NCBI GenBank assembly: GCA_949289845.1
Contig: CASEPN010000001.1
Coordinates: forward strand, 368,887 to 432,886
DNA: 64,000 nt
Origin: an uncultured Bacillota bacterium
GTDB taxonomy: Bacteria; Bacillota_I; Bacilli_A; RFN20; CAG-826
Direction: 5' to 3'
A model generated the notes under the pieces. It was not told where the DNA came from, searched no databases, and worked only from the letters and a program-made list of their open reading frames with translations. Position 1 is the stretch's first letter. Each line of letters begins with the position of its first letter. The position numbers and the translations under genes are program-made. This document shows positions 1-9,083 of this stretch, in pieces.

Positions 1-1
1 T

Positions 2-391
2 GTCCTTGTCCTGGAGGGGCTTTATCTTCCCGTCGCCGCCCTTCTCCGGAAAGAGGAAAGGAAGCTCGAGGAAGTAGAGCTCCCTCTTCTCCGGAAGCCC
101 TATGACCCCGGGCGCGGGAAGAAGGCGTCCGTGATGGCGCACTCCCTCGCCCTTAAGTTCCGCCTCCTCGGGGCCCTTTCCTACGTACCGCTCCTCCCCC
201 TTTCCTTCCTCTCCCTATGGGGCTATGAGGAAGGGGGATTCCCGCTCCTTGTCTCTTCCTTCCTCTCCCTCTTCCTTCTGGCCCGTTCCTTCCGCCCCGC
301 GCTCCGCTTTCCCTTCTATAAGGAAGAGAGGAGGCGCCTTCTCGACGCCTTCCACGAGCGCTTCCTCTCCCTTCCTTCCCGGGATTGGTAG
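2..391 (+). CDS. C-terminal part of a membrane protein (cut by window start)
   Basis: The frame is open from the first bases of the window to a TAG, giving about 129 residues with no start. The N-terminal part is charged. The C-terminal half holds two hydrophobic stretches (around GALSYVPLLPLSFLSLW and FPLLVSSFLSLFLLA), followed by a basic, amphipathic tail. An internal ATG lies at 131 but is only one in-frame Met. The gene sits 12 bp before ybeY, where related Bacillota carry phoH or the HD hydrolase gene pgpH. What is visible does not resemble either. Family not recognised; the upstream sequence is needed. Confidence 0.6.
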   Translation, partial: VLVLEGLYLPVAALLRKEERKLEEVELPLLRKPYDPGRGKKASVMAHSLALKFRLLGALSYVPLLPLSFLSLWGYEEGGFPLLVSSFLSLFLLARSFRPALRFPFYKEERRRLLDAFHERFLSLPSRDW

Positions 392-402
392 AATGTCCTT
401 GG

Positions 403-876
403 ATGGAAATCGAATTCGCAAGCCCCTTCGGGGAAGAGTACGAGGCCCTCTTGCCCCGCTACAGGAAGATCGCCGAGGAGGCCTTCCGCCTCCTTGGGAC
501 GCCTTCCGACTACGAGATCGACGTCTCGCTCGTCGACGAGGAAAGGATCCGGGAGATCAACCGCGACTACCGCGGCAAGGACAGCGTCACCGACGTCATC
601 TCCTTCGCCTTCGACGAAGGGGAGGACCCCGTCTCGGACACCTATCTCCCCGGGGCCGTCCAGATGCTCGGCGAGATCCTCATCTGCCTTCCCCGCGCGA
701 AGGAGCAGGCCCTTGAGATCGGGAACTCCCTCGGGAGGGAACTCTGCTTCCTCTTCGCCCACGGGCTCCTCCACCTCCTCGGGTTCGACCATATGGAAGA
801 GGAGGAGGCGAAGGAGATGTTCGCCATGCAGGAGAAGGTCCTCGCGGTCCTAGGAGGTGACTATGGAACCTATTGA
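403..876 (+). CDS. ybeY: endoribonuclease YbeY (rRNA maturation factor)
   Basis: YbeY is a single-strand-specific, zinc-dependent RNase that acts in 16S rRNA 3'-end maturation and 70S quality control. The signature is near the C-terminus: HGLLHLLGFDH, with three histidines that bind the metal. The LVDEERIREINRDYRGKDSVTDV block, in two parts, and the GEILI strand are also typical. Length is 157 aa, normal for the family. ATG at 403 was preferred over an in-frame TTG at 385 because alignable sequence begins there. The last 14 bases overlap cdd. The ybeY-cdd-era order is a Bacillota hallmark; dgkA, usually between ybeY and cdd, is missing. Confidence 0.95.
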   Translation: MEIEFASPFGEEYEALLPRYRKIAEEAFRLLGTPSDYEIDVSLVDEERIREINRDYRGKDSVTDVISFAFDEGEDPVSDTYLPGAVQMLGEILICLPRAKEQALEIGNSLGRELCFLFAHGLLHLLGFDHMEEEEAKEMFAMQEKVLAVLGGDYGTY

Positions 877-1261
877 GCTCATGAAGAAGGCCAGGGAGGC
901 GCGCTCCCTTTCGCATTCGCCCTATAGCAACTTCGCCGTCGGCGCGGCGCTCCTTTGCAAGGACGGGACGGTGTATTTCGGGGCGAACGTGGAGAACGCC
1001 AGCTACCCCCTCTCCATGTGCGCGGAGAGGAACGCCCTCTACCACGCCCTCATGGAGGGAAGGAGGAAGGAGGAGTTCCTTGCCCTGGCCGTCTGCGCGA
1101 AGGGGCGGCCGGTGAGCCCCTGCGGGGCCTGCCGCCAGGTCCTGACGGAGTTCTTGCCGCCCGAGGCCCCTGTTTATCTCGGAAACCTCGAGCTCGAGAT
1201 CAAGGAGACGACGGTGGGAGACCTCTTGCCCTACGCCTTCGAGGAGAAGGACCTCGGATGA
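863..1261 (+). CDS. cdd: cytidine deaminase
   Basis: Cytosolic deaminase converting cytidine/deoxycytidine to uridine/deoxyuridine for pyrimidine salvage. The 132-residue protein shows the zinc-site motifs CAERNALYHAL (first Cys and catalytic Glu) and PCGACRQVL (two further Cys), and the substrate-binding stretch SPYSNFAVGAALL near the N-terminus, all as in the small homotetrameric class. Start ATG 863 follows an AGGAGGT ribosome-binding site at 852-858 inside the end of ybeY; a GTG at 857 is less likely. The stop overlaps the era start (ATGA), so the two are translationally coupled. Confidence 0.95.
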   Translation: MEPIELMKKAREARSLSHSPYSNFAVGAALLCKDGTVYFGANVENASYPLSMCAERNALYHALMEGRRKEEFLALAVCAKGRPVSPCGACRQVLTEFLPPEAPVYLGNLELEIKETTVGDLLPYAFEEKDLG

Positions 1262-2148
1262 AGGTCGGCACCGTCGCCCTCCTTGGGCTTCCGAACGCCG
1301 GGAAGAGCACCTATCTCAACGCCGCCCTCTCCAGGAAGGTCGCGATCGTCACCCCCAAGGCCCAGACGACCCGGGAGGACATCCTCGGGGTGTACCGCGA
1401 CTCGAAGTGCGAGATCGCCTTCCTCGACACTCCTGGTCTCCTCGAGGGGAAGAACGCCCTCGAGAAAGGGATGATGAAGGAAAGCCGGCGCTCCCTCTCG
1501 GGCGCGGACGCCGTCTTCTTCCTCGTGGACGTGACCGTCCCGCTCAAGAAGGCCGCGGAGGCCTTCCGGAAGATCCGGACGGACGCCCCCGTCCTCGTCC
1601 TCCTCAACAAGATCGACCTCATGAGAGCGCCCGACATGGAGAGGCTCCGCGAGGAGGCGAGATCCCTCTTCTCTCCCCACGAGACGATGGAGTGTTCCTT
1701 CAAGGAAGGATTCGGGCTCAAGGAAAGCAGGGAGTGGCTCCTTTCGCGCCTCCCGGAAGGGGAGCCCATGTACGGGGAGGACTTCCTGAGCGACCGCACC
1801 CTTTCCTTCGACATCCGCGAGGTCGTCCGCGAGAAGCTCCTCCATTTCCTCCATGACGAGGTGCCCCACCAGGCGGCGGTCCTCCTCGATTCTCTCGAGG
1901 AAGGGGAGCGCTCCTTCCGCGCGAAGGCGCGGATCCTCCTTGAGAAGGAATCCCAGAAAGGGATCGTCGTCGGACGAGGCGGGGAGATGATCGGCAAGAT
2001 CCGGAGGAGCGCCGAGCAGGAGCTCACCCGCATGAGCGGTAAGGCCGCGCACCTTTCCCTCCAGGTCGTCGCAAGCCCCGGCTGGCGCGAGGATCCCGCG
2101 ATTCTCAGGAAGCTCGGCTATGGCGAGAGGGGCGGAGAGGAAGAGTAG
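1258..2148 (+). CDS. era: GTPase Era
   Basis: Era binds the 3' end of 16S rRNA and checks 30S assembly. Residues 1-170 form the GTPase domain: G1 GLPNAGKS, G2 around QTTRED, G3 DTPG and G4 NKID are all readable. The C-terminal KH domain contains GRGGEMIGKIRR, the RNA-binding loop. Length is 296 aa, normal. The start was fixed by homology: the frame is open further upstream, but the protein begins at MKVGTVALLG. It overlaps cdd by 4 bp and recO by 29 bp, in one operon. Confidence 0.95.
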   Translation: MKVGTVALLGLPNAGKSTYLNAALSRKVAIVTPKAQTTREDILGVYRDSKCEIAFLDTPGLLEGKNALEKGMMKESRRSLSGADAVFFLVDVTVPLKKAAEAFRKIRTDAPVLVLLNKIDLMRAPDMERLREEARSLFSPHETMECSFKEGFGLKESREWLLSRLPEGEPMYGEDFLSDRTLSFDIREVVREKLLHFLHDEVPHQAAVLLDSLEEGERSFRAKARILLEKESQKGIVVGRGGEMIGKIRRSAEQELTRMSGKAAHLSLQVVASPGWREDPAILRKLGYGERGGEEE

Positions 2149-2857
2149 GGGGATCCTCCTCCGCAAGACCCTGTATAAGGAAAGCTCCCTCGTCCTCGAC
2201 TTCCTCGGGGAAGAGGGGCTCCTCGTCGTTTCCTCGCGCCTTCCCAGGATGGGGAAGGGGGCGGGGGACGCCCTTCTTTATGAAGAGGGCCAGGAAAGCG
2301 CGCTCCTCCTCCGCGAAGGCAGGGCCGGAGGGCTCCGCCTCCTGGAAGGGCGCTCCCTCGACTCGCCCCCGCGGGACTTCAAGGGGCTATCCGCCCTTTC
2401 CTTCGTGACGAGGACCTCCTGGCTCGCCCTCCCGGCGATCGAGGGGAAGAGGCTATATCCCGTGCTCTCGCACCTGCGGAAGGTCCTCATCGAGGGAGGG
2501 GACCCCTTGACGACCGTCCTTCTCCTCCTCGCATTCCTTCTTAAGGAGGCCGGCTACGGATGGATGGTGGACGGCTGCCTCCGTTGCGGGGCGACCTCGG
2601 GAATCGCCGCCCTTTCCCCGGAGGAAGGGGGCTTCCTATGCGAGAAGGAGGAGATCCCCGGGGACGCCCTCAGGGGAGTCCCGCTCCTCCGACTTGCGAG
2701 GACGCTCTTCAAGGGCGATCCGCTCCGCTATGAGGGGGACCCGGTCGATCCCTGGGGTGGAAGGAAACTCCTCCTTGCCCTAGAGGGGCACTTCGAACGT
2801 TCCTTCGGGAAGAAGATACCGGGGCTCAAAATGTTCATGAGCGCCATTGACGGGTAG
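2120..2857 (+). CDS. recO: DNA repair protein RecO
   Basis: RecO mediates RecA loading onto SSB-coated DNA and anneals strands in the RecFOR pathway. The protein has 245 residues. An N-terminal OB-fold starts at SRGILLRKTLYKESSLVLDF (residues 9-28), the middle is helical, and a Cys pair CLRCG plus a later Cys in GGFLCEKE suggest a partly kept zinc finger. Sequence conservation is low, as usual for RecO, so position directly after era supports the call. The start lies inside era and has no clear ribosome-binding site, so coupling is likely. Confidence 0.88.
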   Translation: MARGAERKSRGILLRKTLYKESSLVLDFLGEEGLLVVSSRLPRMGKGAGDALLYEEGQESALLLREGRAGGLRLLEGRSLDSPPRDFKGLSALSFVTRTSWLALPAIEGKRLYPVLSHLRKVLIEGGDPLTTVLLLLAFLLKEAGYGWMVDGCLRCGATSGIAALSPEEGGFLCEKEEIPGDALRGVPLLRLARTLFKGDPLRYEGDPVDPWGGRKLLLALEGHFERSFGKKIPGLKMFMSAIDG

Positions 2858-2876
2858 TCCTTCCCACTCTATAGTG

Positions 2877-2904
2877 TTGACAACATCCTTAATAAAGGGA
2901 TACT
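2877..2904 (+). promoter_or_regulatory. probable glyS promoter
   Basis: A perfect TTGACA at 2877-2882 is followed after 16 nt by GATACT (4/6 to TATAAT). It lies in the AT-rich recO-glyS gap. The 91-nt gap is too short for a T-box leader, and no specifier hairpin was seen. Confidence 0.5.
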
Positions 2905-2947
2905 CTCCACGCTTGTGCGGGCTTTTGCCCCTATATCGAGGTATCCC

Positions 2948-4327
2948 ATGGCGAACAGGTTCGACTTCTCCCTCATCCAGTCCCATCTCGTGCAGACGGG
3001 ATTCGTTTTCCCCGGCTCCCAGATCTACGGCGGGCTCGCCAACTCCTGGGACTACGGTCCTCTGGGCGCGGAACTCAAGAGGAACGTCCGCTCCGCCTGG
3101 TGGAAGAGGTTCGTCCAGACGAGCGAACTGAACGTCGGGCTGGACGCCGCGATCCTCATGAACCCGAAGGTGTGGGAGGCGACGGGCCACGTCTCCACTT
3201 TCAACGACCCGATGGTCGACTGCCGGCACTGCAAGGCGCGCCACCGCGCCGACGAGATCATCCGCGAGGAGTTCCCGGAGGCGGACGTCGACGGGATGGA
3301 CTTCGCGGCGATGGACCGCTTCATCAAGGAGCACGGGGTCAAGTGCCCCGCCTGCGGGAGCCAGGACCTCACGCCCATCCGCAAGTTCAACATGATGTTC
3401 AAGACCCACGTCGGGGTCACCGAGGACGAGGCGAGCGTCTGCTACCTCCGCCCGGAGACCGCCCAGGGCGTCTTCGTGAACTTCCGGAACGTCCAGCGCG
3501 CGCTCAGGAAGAAACTCCCCTTCGGCATCTGCAACGCGGGGAAGAGCTTCCGGAACGAGATCACCCCAGGGAACTTCACCTTCCGCACCAGGGAGTTCGA
3601 GCAGCTGGAGATGGAGTTCTTCTGCAAGCCCGGGACCGACCTCGAGTGGTTCGCCTACTGGAAGGAGCACTGCCTTCGCTTCCTCGAGTCGCTCGGGATC
3701 AAGAAGGAGAACCTCCGCTACCGCGACCACGAGCCGGCGGAGCTCGCCTTCTACTCCAAGGCCACGACCGACGTCGAGTACGACTTCCCGACCATGGGCT
3801 GGGGAGAGATCCTCGGGATCGCCGATAGGACCGACTACGACCTCTCGCGCCACCAGGAGCATTCCGGGGAGGACCTCACCTACTTCGACCCGGATACCAA
3901 CGAGCGCTACCTCCCCTACGTCATCGAGCCCTCGATGGGCCTCGACCGCCTCATGCTCATGGTGCTCATGGACGCCTACGACGAGGAGGAGCTGGAAGGA
4001 GGGGACAAGAGGACGGTCCTCCATATCGCCCCCTTCCTCGCGCCCTACAAGGTCGCCGTCCTTCCTCTTTCGAAGAAACTGAATGAGAAGGCCCTCGAGG
4101 TCTTCCGCATCCTCGCCCCGCACCTCTCCGCGACGATCGACGTCACCGGATCGATCGGGAAGCGCTATAGGCGGCAGGACGAGATCGGCACCCCCTACTC
4201 CGTCACCATCGACTTCCAGACCCCCGAAGACCAGACCGTCACCATCCGCGAGAGGGACTCGATGAAGCAGGTCCGCCTCCCGATCCAGGAGCTGGCGACC
4301 TACCTCTCCGTCAAGTGCTTCTACTGA
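2948..4327 (+). CDS. glyS: glycyl-tRNA synthetase, dimeric class II type
   Basis: Charges tRNA-Gly. This is the single-chain alpha2 (archaeal/eukaryotic/Bacilli-Mollicutes type), not the GlyQ/GlyS tetramer. Visible are motif 1 region [14 protein letters not shown], the insertion with two Cys pairs (CRHCKAR, CPACGS) that may bind zinc, motif 2 [20 protein letters not shown], motif 3 [11 protein letters not shown] and the C-terminal anticodon-binding domain. Length 459 aa. ATG 2948 was chosen over an upstream in-frame start because [14 protein letters not shown] is where the family begins and GAGG lies before it. Confidence 0.95.
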   Translation: MANRFDFSLIQSHLVQTGFVFPGSQIYGGLANSWDYGPLGAELKRNVRSAWWKRFVQTSELNVGLDAAILMNPKVWEATGHVSTFNDPMVDCRHCKARHRADEIIREEFPEADVDGMDFAAMDRFIKEHGVKCPACGSQDLTPIRKFNMMFKTHVGVTEDEASVCYLRPETAQGVFVNFRNVQRALRKKLPFGICNAGKSFRNEITPGNFTFRTREFEQLEMEFFCKPGTDLEWFAYWKEHCLRFLESLGIKKENLRYRDHEPAELAFYSKATTDVEYDFPTMGWGEILGIADRTDYDLSRHQEHSGEDLTYFDPDTNERYLPYVIEPSMGLDRLMLMVLMDAYDEEELEGGDKRTVLHIAPFLAPYKVAVLPLSKKLNEKALEVFRILAPHLSATIDVTGSIGKRYRRQDEIGTPYSVTIDFQTPEDQTVTIRERDSMKQVRLPIQELATYLSVKCFY

Positions 4328-4343
4328 TGTCCCTTGAGGATAT

Positions 4344-4386
4344 CTAGTAGGGAACTAGTTAACAACTAGTAGATATAGACTAGGAA
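4344..4386. repeat. phased CTAGTAG element, copy a
   Basis: In the AT-rich gap after glyS, the heptamers CTAGTAG (4344), CTAGTTA (4355) and CTAGTAG (4366) sit exactly 11 bp apart, and CTAGG follows 14 bp later (4380). The same pattern recurs at 19380, 28066 and 36753, with a partial copy at 27888. Confidence 0.6.
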
Positions 4387-4415
4387 CCATCGAAAGAAAC
4401 ACCGAATTGGCATCC

Positions 4416-6257
4416 ATGGACGATTCTCTCAAGAACGACATCCTTCGCCACGCGGATATCCTCGCGGTGGTTTCCTCCTACGGCATCCAGTGCCAGAAGA
4501 AGGGCAAGGCCTATGTCGCCCTTTGTCCCTTCCACGACGACCACAACCCCTCGATGAACGTGAACCCCGAGCGCGGCACCTTCATGTGCTGGAGCTGCCA
4601 TACGGGCGGGGATGCGATCACCTTCGTCCGCAAGATGGAGAACCTCGGCTACCTCGACGCCCTTAGGAAAGTCGCCGAGATCGCCGGGATCCAGGACCCC
4701 CGCCTCTCATCCCTCATCCCGGAGAGGAAGGAAGATCCCGAGATCACCTCCCTCCGGAAGACGATCGAGGACCTCCTGGCCTACTACCGCTACGCCATCA
4801 CGACCCCCGAGGGGGAGAGGGCGCTCTCCTACCTCCTCTCCCGCGGGATCGACGAGGAGGCCCAGTCCCGCTTCCAGATCGGCTACGCCCCTCTCGACGG
4901 GGCGAAGACGGTGGAGTTTCTCCTCAAGAAGGGACACTCCCTCCACGACATCGAGGGCATCGGCATCATCGCCGATCCCTCTCGCCCCTACGACATGAAC
5001 TCCGGGCGCGTCGCCTTCCCGCTTTTCGACGCGGAGGGACGCCCCGTCGGCTTCTCCTGCCGCGTCCTGGGGGACGGGAAGCCCAAGTACGTCAATAGCC
5101 CGGAGACCCGTCTCTTCCATAAGAACGAGCTCCTCTACGGCTATCACCTCGCCAAGGAGAAGGCCCGCCACGCCGGACATGTGTACGTCCTCGAGGGCTT
5201 CCTCGACGTCATCGCCCTCCACCAGGCGGGGATCGACGAGGCCGTGGCCCTCATGGGGACCGCCCTCACCGAGCGCCACCTCCGCCTCCTCTCTTCCCTC
5301 AAGTCCGAGGCCTACATGTGCCTGGACGGGGACGAGGCCGGGCGGAAGGGGATGATGAGCGCCGTCATTCCCCTCAGGAACGCAGGCGTCCCCGCGCGCT
5401 TCGTGCACGTCCCGGGCGAGACGAGGGATCCCGACGAGATCTTCCGCCAGGAAGGGAAGGAGAAGCTCCTCGAGACCCTCTCCCACCTTCTCTCCCCCTT
5501 CGAGTTCCAGCTCGAGATCCTTCGCTCCCGGGGCACCCTCCGGGGGAAGGGGGGAAGGGAGAAGGCGGTCCGCTACTTCGCTCCCTACCTCCTCTCCCTC
5601 CCCGCGGGGATCGAGAGGGAGGACGCCCTCGTGAGGCTAAGCCAGGCGACGGGCTACGAGGTCCAGGCCCTTCGGGAAGCGCTCCGGGACGGGTCGCTCC
5701 GCCCCAGGGAGAAGGCCCCGCCCCCCGAGGAAGGGATCCCCGTCTCCAAGGAAAGGGAATGGGAGCTCCGGGACGTGCCCGAGGAGAAGAAGCGCTTCGC
5801 AAGGCTCGAGAGGGAACTCCTGACCTACATGCTCCGGAGCGAGCGCGCGATCGCCCTATACGAAAGCAGGCTCGGGAGCTTCGAGAGGGAGGACTACCGC
5901 GAGATCGCCTCCTTCCTCCTCGACATGAGGGACGAGAGGAAGGCGCTCCCAGGAGAGCAGGAGCTCCACTCCCGCATCGAGGAGGAGACCCTCCGGAAGG
6001 AGGAGGGGGAAGGGAAGGCCGAGAGGCTCGGCGCCATCCTCCTCTCCCTCTACGAGGAGGACTGCTATCCCCCCGAGAGCGAGCAGGAGCTCCTCTCCCT
6101 CGTCGAGGGGCTCCGCGCCGAGCGGAGGGAGGAGCTGGAGAGGAAGAGGCTCGACGGCCTCTCGGAGAAAAGCCAGGAGGAGGCGACGAGGCTCCTCCAG
6201 GGCTACGCCGAGTCGAAGAAAAGGATGTTCGAAAGGAAGAAAGGCCGGAAAGGCTAA
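4416..6257 (+). CDS. dnaG: DNA primase
   Basis: Makes RNA primers at the fork. An N-terminal CHC2 zinc finger (CPFHDDHNPSMNV, then CWSCHTGGDAITF) is followed by the TOPRIM core with VLEGFLDVIAL (catalytic Glu) and CLDGDEAGRKG (DxD), then a helical C-terminal region that would bind DnaB. Length is 613 aa, in the usual range. ATG 4416 is preferred; an in-frame TTG at 4407 is possible. No convincing ribosome-binding site precedes either start. It is followed after 9 bp by rpoD, the classic macromolecular-synthesis pairing. Confidence 0.95.
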   Translation: MDDSLKNDILRHADILAVVSSYGIQCQKKGKAYVALCPFHDDHNPSMNVNPERGTFMCWSCHTGGDAITFVRKMENLGYLDALRKVAEIAGIQDPRLSSLIPERKEDPEITSLRKTIEDLLAYYRYAITTPEGERALSYLLSRGIDEEAQSRFQIGYAPLDGAKTVEFLLKKGHSLHDIEGIGIIADPSRPYDMNSGRVAFPLFDAEGRPVGFSCRVLGDGKPKYVNSPETRLFHKNELLYGYHLAKEKARHAGHVYVLEGFLDVIALHQAGIDEAVALMGTALTERHLRLLSSLKSEAYMCLDGDEAGRKGMMSAVIPLRNAGVPARFVHVPGETRDPDEIFRQEGKEKLLETLSHLLSPFEFQLEILRSRGTLRGKGGREKAVRYFAPYLLSLPAGIEREDALVRLSQATGYEVQALREALRDGSLRPREKAPPPEEGIPVSKEREWELRDVPEEKKRFARLERELLTYMLRSERAIALYESRLGSFEREDYREIASFLLDMRDERKALPGEQELHSRIEEETLRKEEGEGKAERLGAILLSLYEEDCYPPESEQELLSLVEGLRAERREELERKRLDGLSEKSQEEATRLLQGYAESKKRMFERKKGRKG

Positions 6258-6266
6258 GGAGGCACT

Positions 6267-7613
6267 ATGGCTACGAGAAGGAAAAGCGAGGAGACGCGCG
6301 AGGAGAAGGAGCTCCGGAAGGCCGTGGAGGCCTCCGGGGTCGAGGAAGGGGAAGGCGAGAAGGACCGCTACACCCGCATCAAGGAGTCGCTCCTCAAGAA
6401 AGGCAAGGAGGAAGGCTACCTCCTCAGCGAGGAGGTCATGGACGCCGTCCGCGACTTCGACCTCGAGGACAGCGACCTCGAATCCCTCATCGCCTACTTC
6501 GCCGAGAACGGCGTCGAGGTGAAGGGCGAGGACGACGACTTCCAGGAGGAAGAGCAGGAAGGGGAGCCCCAGGACCTTTCCGAGGCCGACATGAAGGCCG
6601 GGGAGACGGAGGCCCTCGAGGACGAGATCGACGCCGAGGCGGAATCGGACGCCCCCAAGGACCCCGACGCCCAGGAGGCGGAGGACTTCGCGCGCTACCA
6701 GGCCGGCGAGGTCAAGGTCAACGACTCCGTCAAGATGTACCTCAAGGAGATCGGCAAGTACAACCTCCTCAAGCCCGCCGAGGAGACCGCCCTCGCCCAG
6801 AGGGTCGCCCAGGGGGACGAGCAGGCCAAGTGCCAGCTGATCGAGGCGAACCTCCGCCTCGTCATCTCCATCGCCAAGCACTACACCGGCCGCGGCATGC
6901 ACTTCCTCGACCTCATCCAGGAAGGGAACCTCGGCCTCATGAAGGCGGTCGACAAGTTCGACTGGCAGAAGGGCTTCAAGTTCAGCACCTACGCGACCTG
7001 GTGGATCCGCCAGGCGATCACCAGGGCCATCGCCGACCAGGCCAGGACCATCCGCATCCCCGTCCACATGGTCGAGACCATCAACAAGATGACCAGGGTC
7101 CAGCGCCAGCTCGTCCAGGAGCTCGGGCGCGAGCCCACCGCCGAGGAGATCAGCGCCAAGATGGAGGGCGCCCTTTCCCCCGAGCGCATCCGCGAGATCC
7201 AGCGCATCGCCCTCGAGCCCGTCTCCCTTGAGACCCCGATCGGCGAGGAGGACGACAGCCACCTCGGCGACTTCATCGAGGACAAGGAGGACCAGAGCCC
7301 CGAGGAGTACGCGACCAAGGCCCTTCTCCGCGAGCGCCTCTATGAGATCATGCAGGACCTCAACGACCGCGAGCAGAGGGTGCTCATCCTCCGCTACGGG
7401 CTCAACGACAACCGCCCCCGCACCCTCGAGGAGGTGGGGCGCGAGTTCAACGTCACGCGCGAGAGGATCCGCCAGATCGAGAGCAAGGCCCTCCGGAAGC
7501 TCCGCCACCCGAGCAGGGCGAAGATGCTGGGGGACTACAAGGATACGAACTTCGGCACCGGCCCTGACGCCCAGACCCCGGGCTCCGGGAGAAGGGGCGA
7601 GGACGAGGACTAG
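6267..7613 (+). CDS. rpoD: primary sigma factor RpoD/SigA
   Basis: Housekeeping sigma-70. A region 1.1-like acidic N-terminus (residues 1-145) is followed by region 1.2 ([16 protein letters not shown]), region 2 with the -10 recognition helix ([20 protein letters not shown]), region 3.0 ([10 protein letters not shown]), which contacts TGn extended -10 elements, and region 4 with the HTH ([20 protein letters not shown]). Length 448 aa. A strong AAGGAGG precedes the ATG. The intact region 3.0 fits the many TGn-extended -10 boxes in this window. A hairpin follows the stop. Confidence 0.97.
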   Translation: MATRRKSEETREEKELRKAVEASGVEEGEGEKDRYTRIKESLLKKGKEEGYLLSEEVMDAVRDFDLEDSDLESLIAYFAENGVEVKGEDDDFQEEEQEGEPQDLSEADMKAGETEALEDEIDAEAESDAPKDPDAQEAEDFARYQAGEVKVNDSVKMYLKEIGKYNLLKPAEETALAQRVAQGDEQAKCQLIEANLRLVISIAKHYTGRGMHFLDLIQEGNLGLMKAVDKFDWQKGFKFSTYATWWIRQAITRAIADQARTIRIPVHMVETINKMTRVQRQLVQELGREPTAEEISAKMEGALSPERIREIQRIALEPVSLETPIGEEDDSHLGDFIEDKEDQSPEEYATKALLRERLYEIMQDLNDREQRVLILRYGLNDNRPRTLEEVGREFNVTRERIRQIESKALRKLRHPSRAKMLGDYKDTNFGTGPDAQTPGSGRRGEDED

Positions 7614-7637
7614 GGCTTCCCTCCGGGGGAGCCCTTT
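7612..7637 (+). terminator. rho-independent-like hairpin after rpoD
   Basis: GGCTTCCC pairs with GGGGGAGCC across a 4-nt loop, followed by a weak T run (TTTCC). It ends the dnaG-rpoD unit just before the trmK promoter. Confidence 0.5.
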
Positions 7638-7644
7638 CCTCATG

Positions 7645-7653
7645 TGCTAGGAT
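7645..7653 (+). promoter_or_regulatory. extended -10 of trmK; leaderless start
   Basis: TG-C-TAGGAT ends 6 nt before the trmK ATG at 7660, so the predicted +1 is the A of the start codon. No ribosome-binding site is present. Confidence 0.55.
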
Positions 7654-7659
7654 TTCCCC

Positions 7660-8322
7660 ATGGAATCCCTCTCCCCGCGCCTCCTCGCCCTCCTTTCCCT
7701 CGTCCCGGAAGGAATCGATAGCTTCGCCGACATCGGGAGCGACCACGCCTTCCTCTCCAGGAGGATCCTCGAGGAAGGGAAGGCGAGGAAGGGCTTCGCC
7801 GTCGAGAACAAGGAAGGGCCCTACGGAAGGACGAGGGAGGCCCTCAGGGGAGTAAGAGGCGCCTGCCCCCTCCTCGGGGACGGCCTCTCGCCCCTCCCGG
7901 AGCCAGTCGACCTCCTCATCCTCGCGGGGATGGGCGGGGGGCTCATCGGGAGGATCCTCCTCCAAGAGGAGGAGAAGGCGGGAAGCTGCTCCTACCTCCT
8001 CCTCGACCCACACGGGGAGGAGGGGATGGCCTTCGAGGCGTGCGCCTCCCTAGGCTTCTCTCCCCTCAGGGAGGAGATTGTCTTGGAAAGAGGGCACTTC
8101 TACCGCCTTACTCTCCTTGGGAAGGGGGAATGGAAACCTAAGAGGGAGGACGCGCTCCTGGGCCCGATCCTCCGGAGGGAGAGACCCCCTCTCTGGGGGA
8201 AGTACGTCCTTCATAAGGCGGAGGGGATCGAACCCCTTCTCGAAAATGAAAGCATCCCTTCCTCGAGGAAGAAGGAGCTCCTCGAGGAATTTGCGATATA
8301 CAAGGAGGCTTTGGAAGGATGA
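7660..8322 (+). CDS. trmK: tRNA (adenine22-N1)-methyltransferase TrmK
   Basis: SAM-dependent enzyme that methylates A22 of bacterial tRNAs (YqfN/TrmK family). The SAM site is at the N-terminus (FADIGSDHAFLS), and the family motif LAGMGGGLIG follows near residue 90. The C-terminal third is a helical coiled-coil-like region (KKELLEEFAIYKEAL). Length 220 aa. It follows rpoD and overlaps nif3 by ATGA, exactly the sigA-trmK-yqfO order of Bacillota. Start ATG 7660 lies directly after the -10 box. Confidence 0.92.
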   Translation: MESLSPRLLALLSLVPEGIDSFADIGSDHAFLSRRILEEGKARKGFAVENKEGPYGRTREALRGVRGACPLLGDGLSPLPEPVDLLILAGMGGGLIGRILLQEEEKAGSCSYLLLDPHGEEGMAFEACASLGFSPLREEIVLERGHFYRLTLLGKGEWKPKREDALLGPILRRERPPLWGKYVLHKAEGIEPLLENESIPSSRKKELLEEFAIYKEALEG

Positions 8323-9083
8323 TAAGGACGCGCTCGCTAATAAGGAGGCTCGCCACGCTCTACCCCCAGTCCCTCCGGGAGCCATGGGACCGGGGCGGGC
8401 TCATGTGCGGGACCCTTCCCCTGGAGACGGGGAAAGTGCTCCTTCTCCTCGACCTCGACGAGATCGCGTGGGAGAAGGGGAAGGAGTTTCGTCCCGACCT
8501 CGTCATCACCCACCACCCCTTCCTTTTCGGTCCGAAAGGGAAGGTGTTCCGCGAGGATCCCCGCAAGAAGGCCCTCTACGAGGAAATTTCGGAGTCAGGG
8601 ACTGCGGTGCTTAGCTACCACACGAACTTCGACAGCGCCCCCTACGGGATGAACGAGGCGCTCGCGGAGAGGCTCGGTCTCCTCGACGCCCATCCCGTAC
8701 CCGAGTGCCCGATGATGTGGGGCGGCTCGCTTCCGGAGGAAATGGAGACGGAAGCCTTCGCCAGGCGCGCGGTCGCCCTCCTGGGCTCCGGGCACGGCTC
8801 CCTTATCAAGGGAAGGGAGAGGGTCAGGACCGTCGCAATCATCGGGGGCGGGGGCTCCCGCGAATGGAGGATCGCGATGGAGAAGGGCTTCGACATCTAT
8901 CTCTCGGGGGACTGCCCCCACCACGCGAGGAGGGACATCGTGCGCTACGGCTATAGCTATCTCGACCTCCCGCACGAGATCGAGCGCATCTTCATGGACC
9001 GGATGAGGGAGGTGCTCCTCGGGATGGACCCGACCTTGGAGATCCTCGCCCTCGACCACGAGGAGGAGCCGCTTCTCGTCTAG
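8319..9083 (+). CDS. Nif3-like dinuclear metal centre protein (YqfO family)
   Basis: NIF3 superfamily, often labelled GTP cyclohydrolase 1 type 2; cellular role unsettled. Metal ligands expected in the family are visible in VITHHPFLF and YHTNFDSAPYG near the N-terminus, and in the C-terminal half the motif is DIYLSGDCPHHARRD with HEIE. Length is 254 aa, so the extra PII-like insertion domain found in Bacillus YqfO is absent. The start overlaps trmK (ATGA). Its stop overlaps the convergent ispH stop by 4 bp. Confidence 0.88.
   Translation: MIRTRSLIRRLATLYPQSLREPWDRGGLMCGTLPLETGKVLLLLDLDEIAWEKGKEFRPDLVITHHPFLFGPKGKVFREDPRKKALYEEISESGTAVLSYHTNFDSAPYGMNEALAERLGLLDAHPVPECPMMWGGSLPEEMETEAFARRAVALLGSGHGSLIKGRERVRTVAIIGGGGSREWRIAMEKGFDIYLSGDCPHHARRDIVRYGYSYLDLPHEIERIFMDRMREVLLGMDPTLEILALDHEEEPLLV

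Noticed and set aside
2858-2947. T-box leader for glyS
   Set aside because: Gap of 90 nt is too short and no T-box sequence or antiterminator was found.
5856-7643. 595-aa minus-strand ORF
   Set aside because: Antisense of dnaG-rpoD, Leu/Glu-rich shadow.
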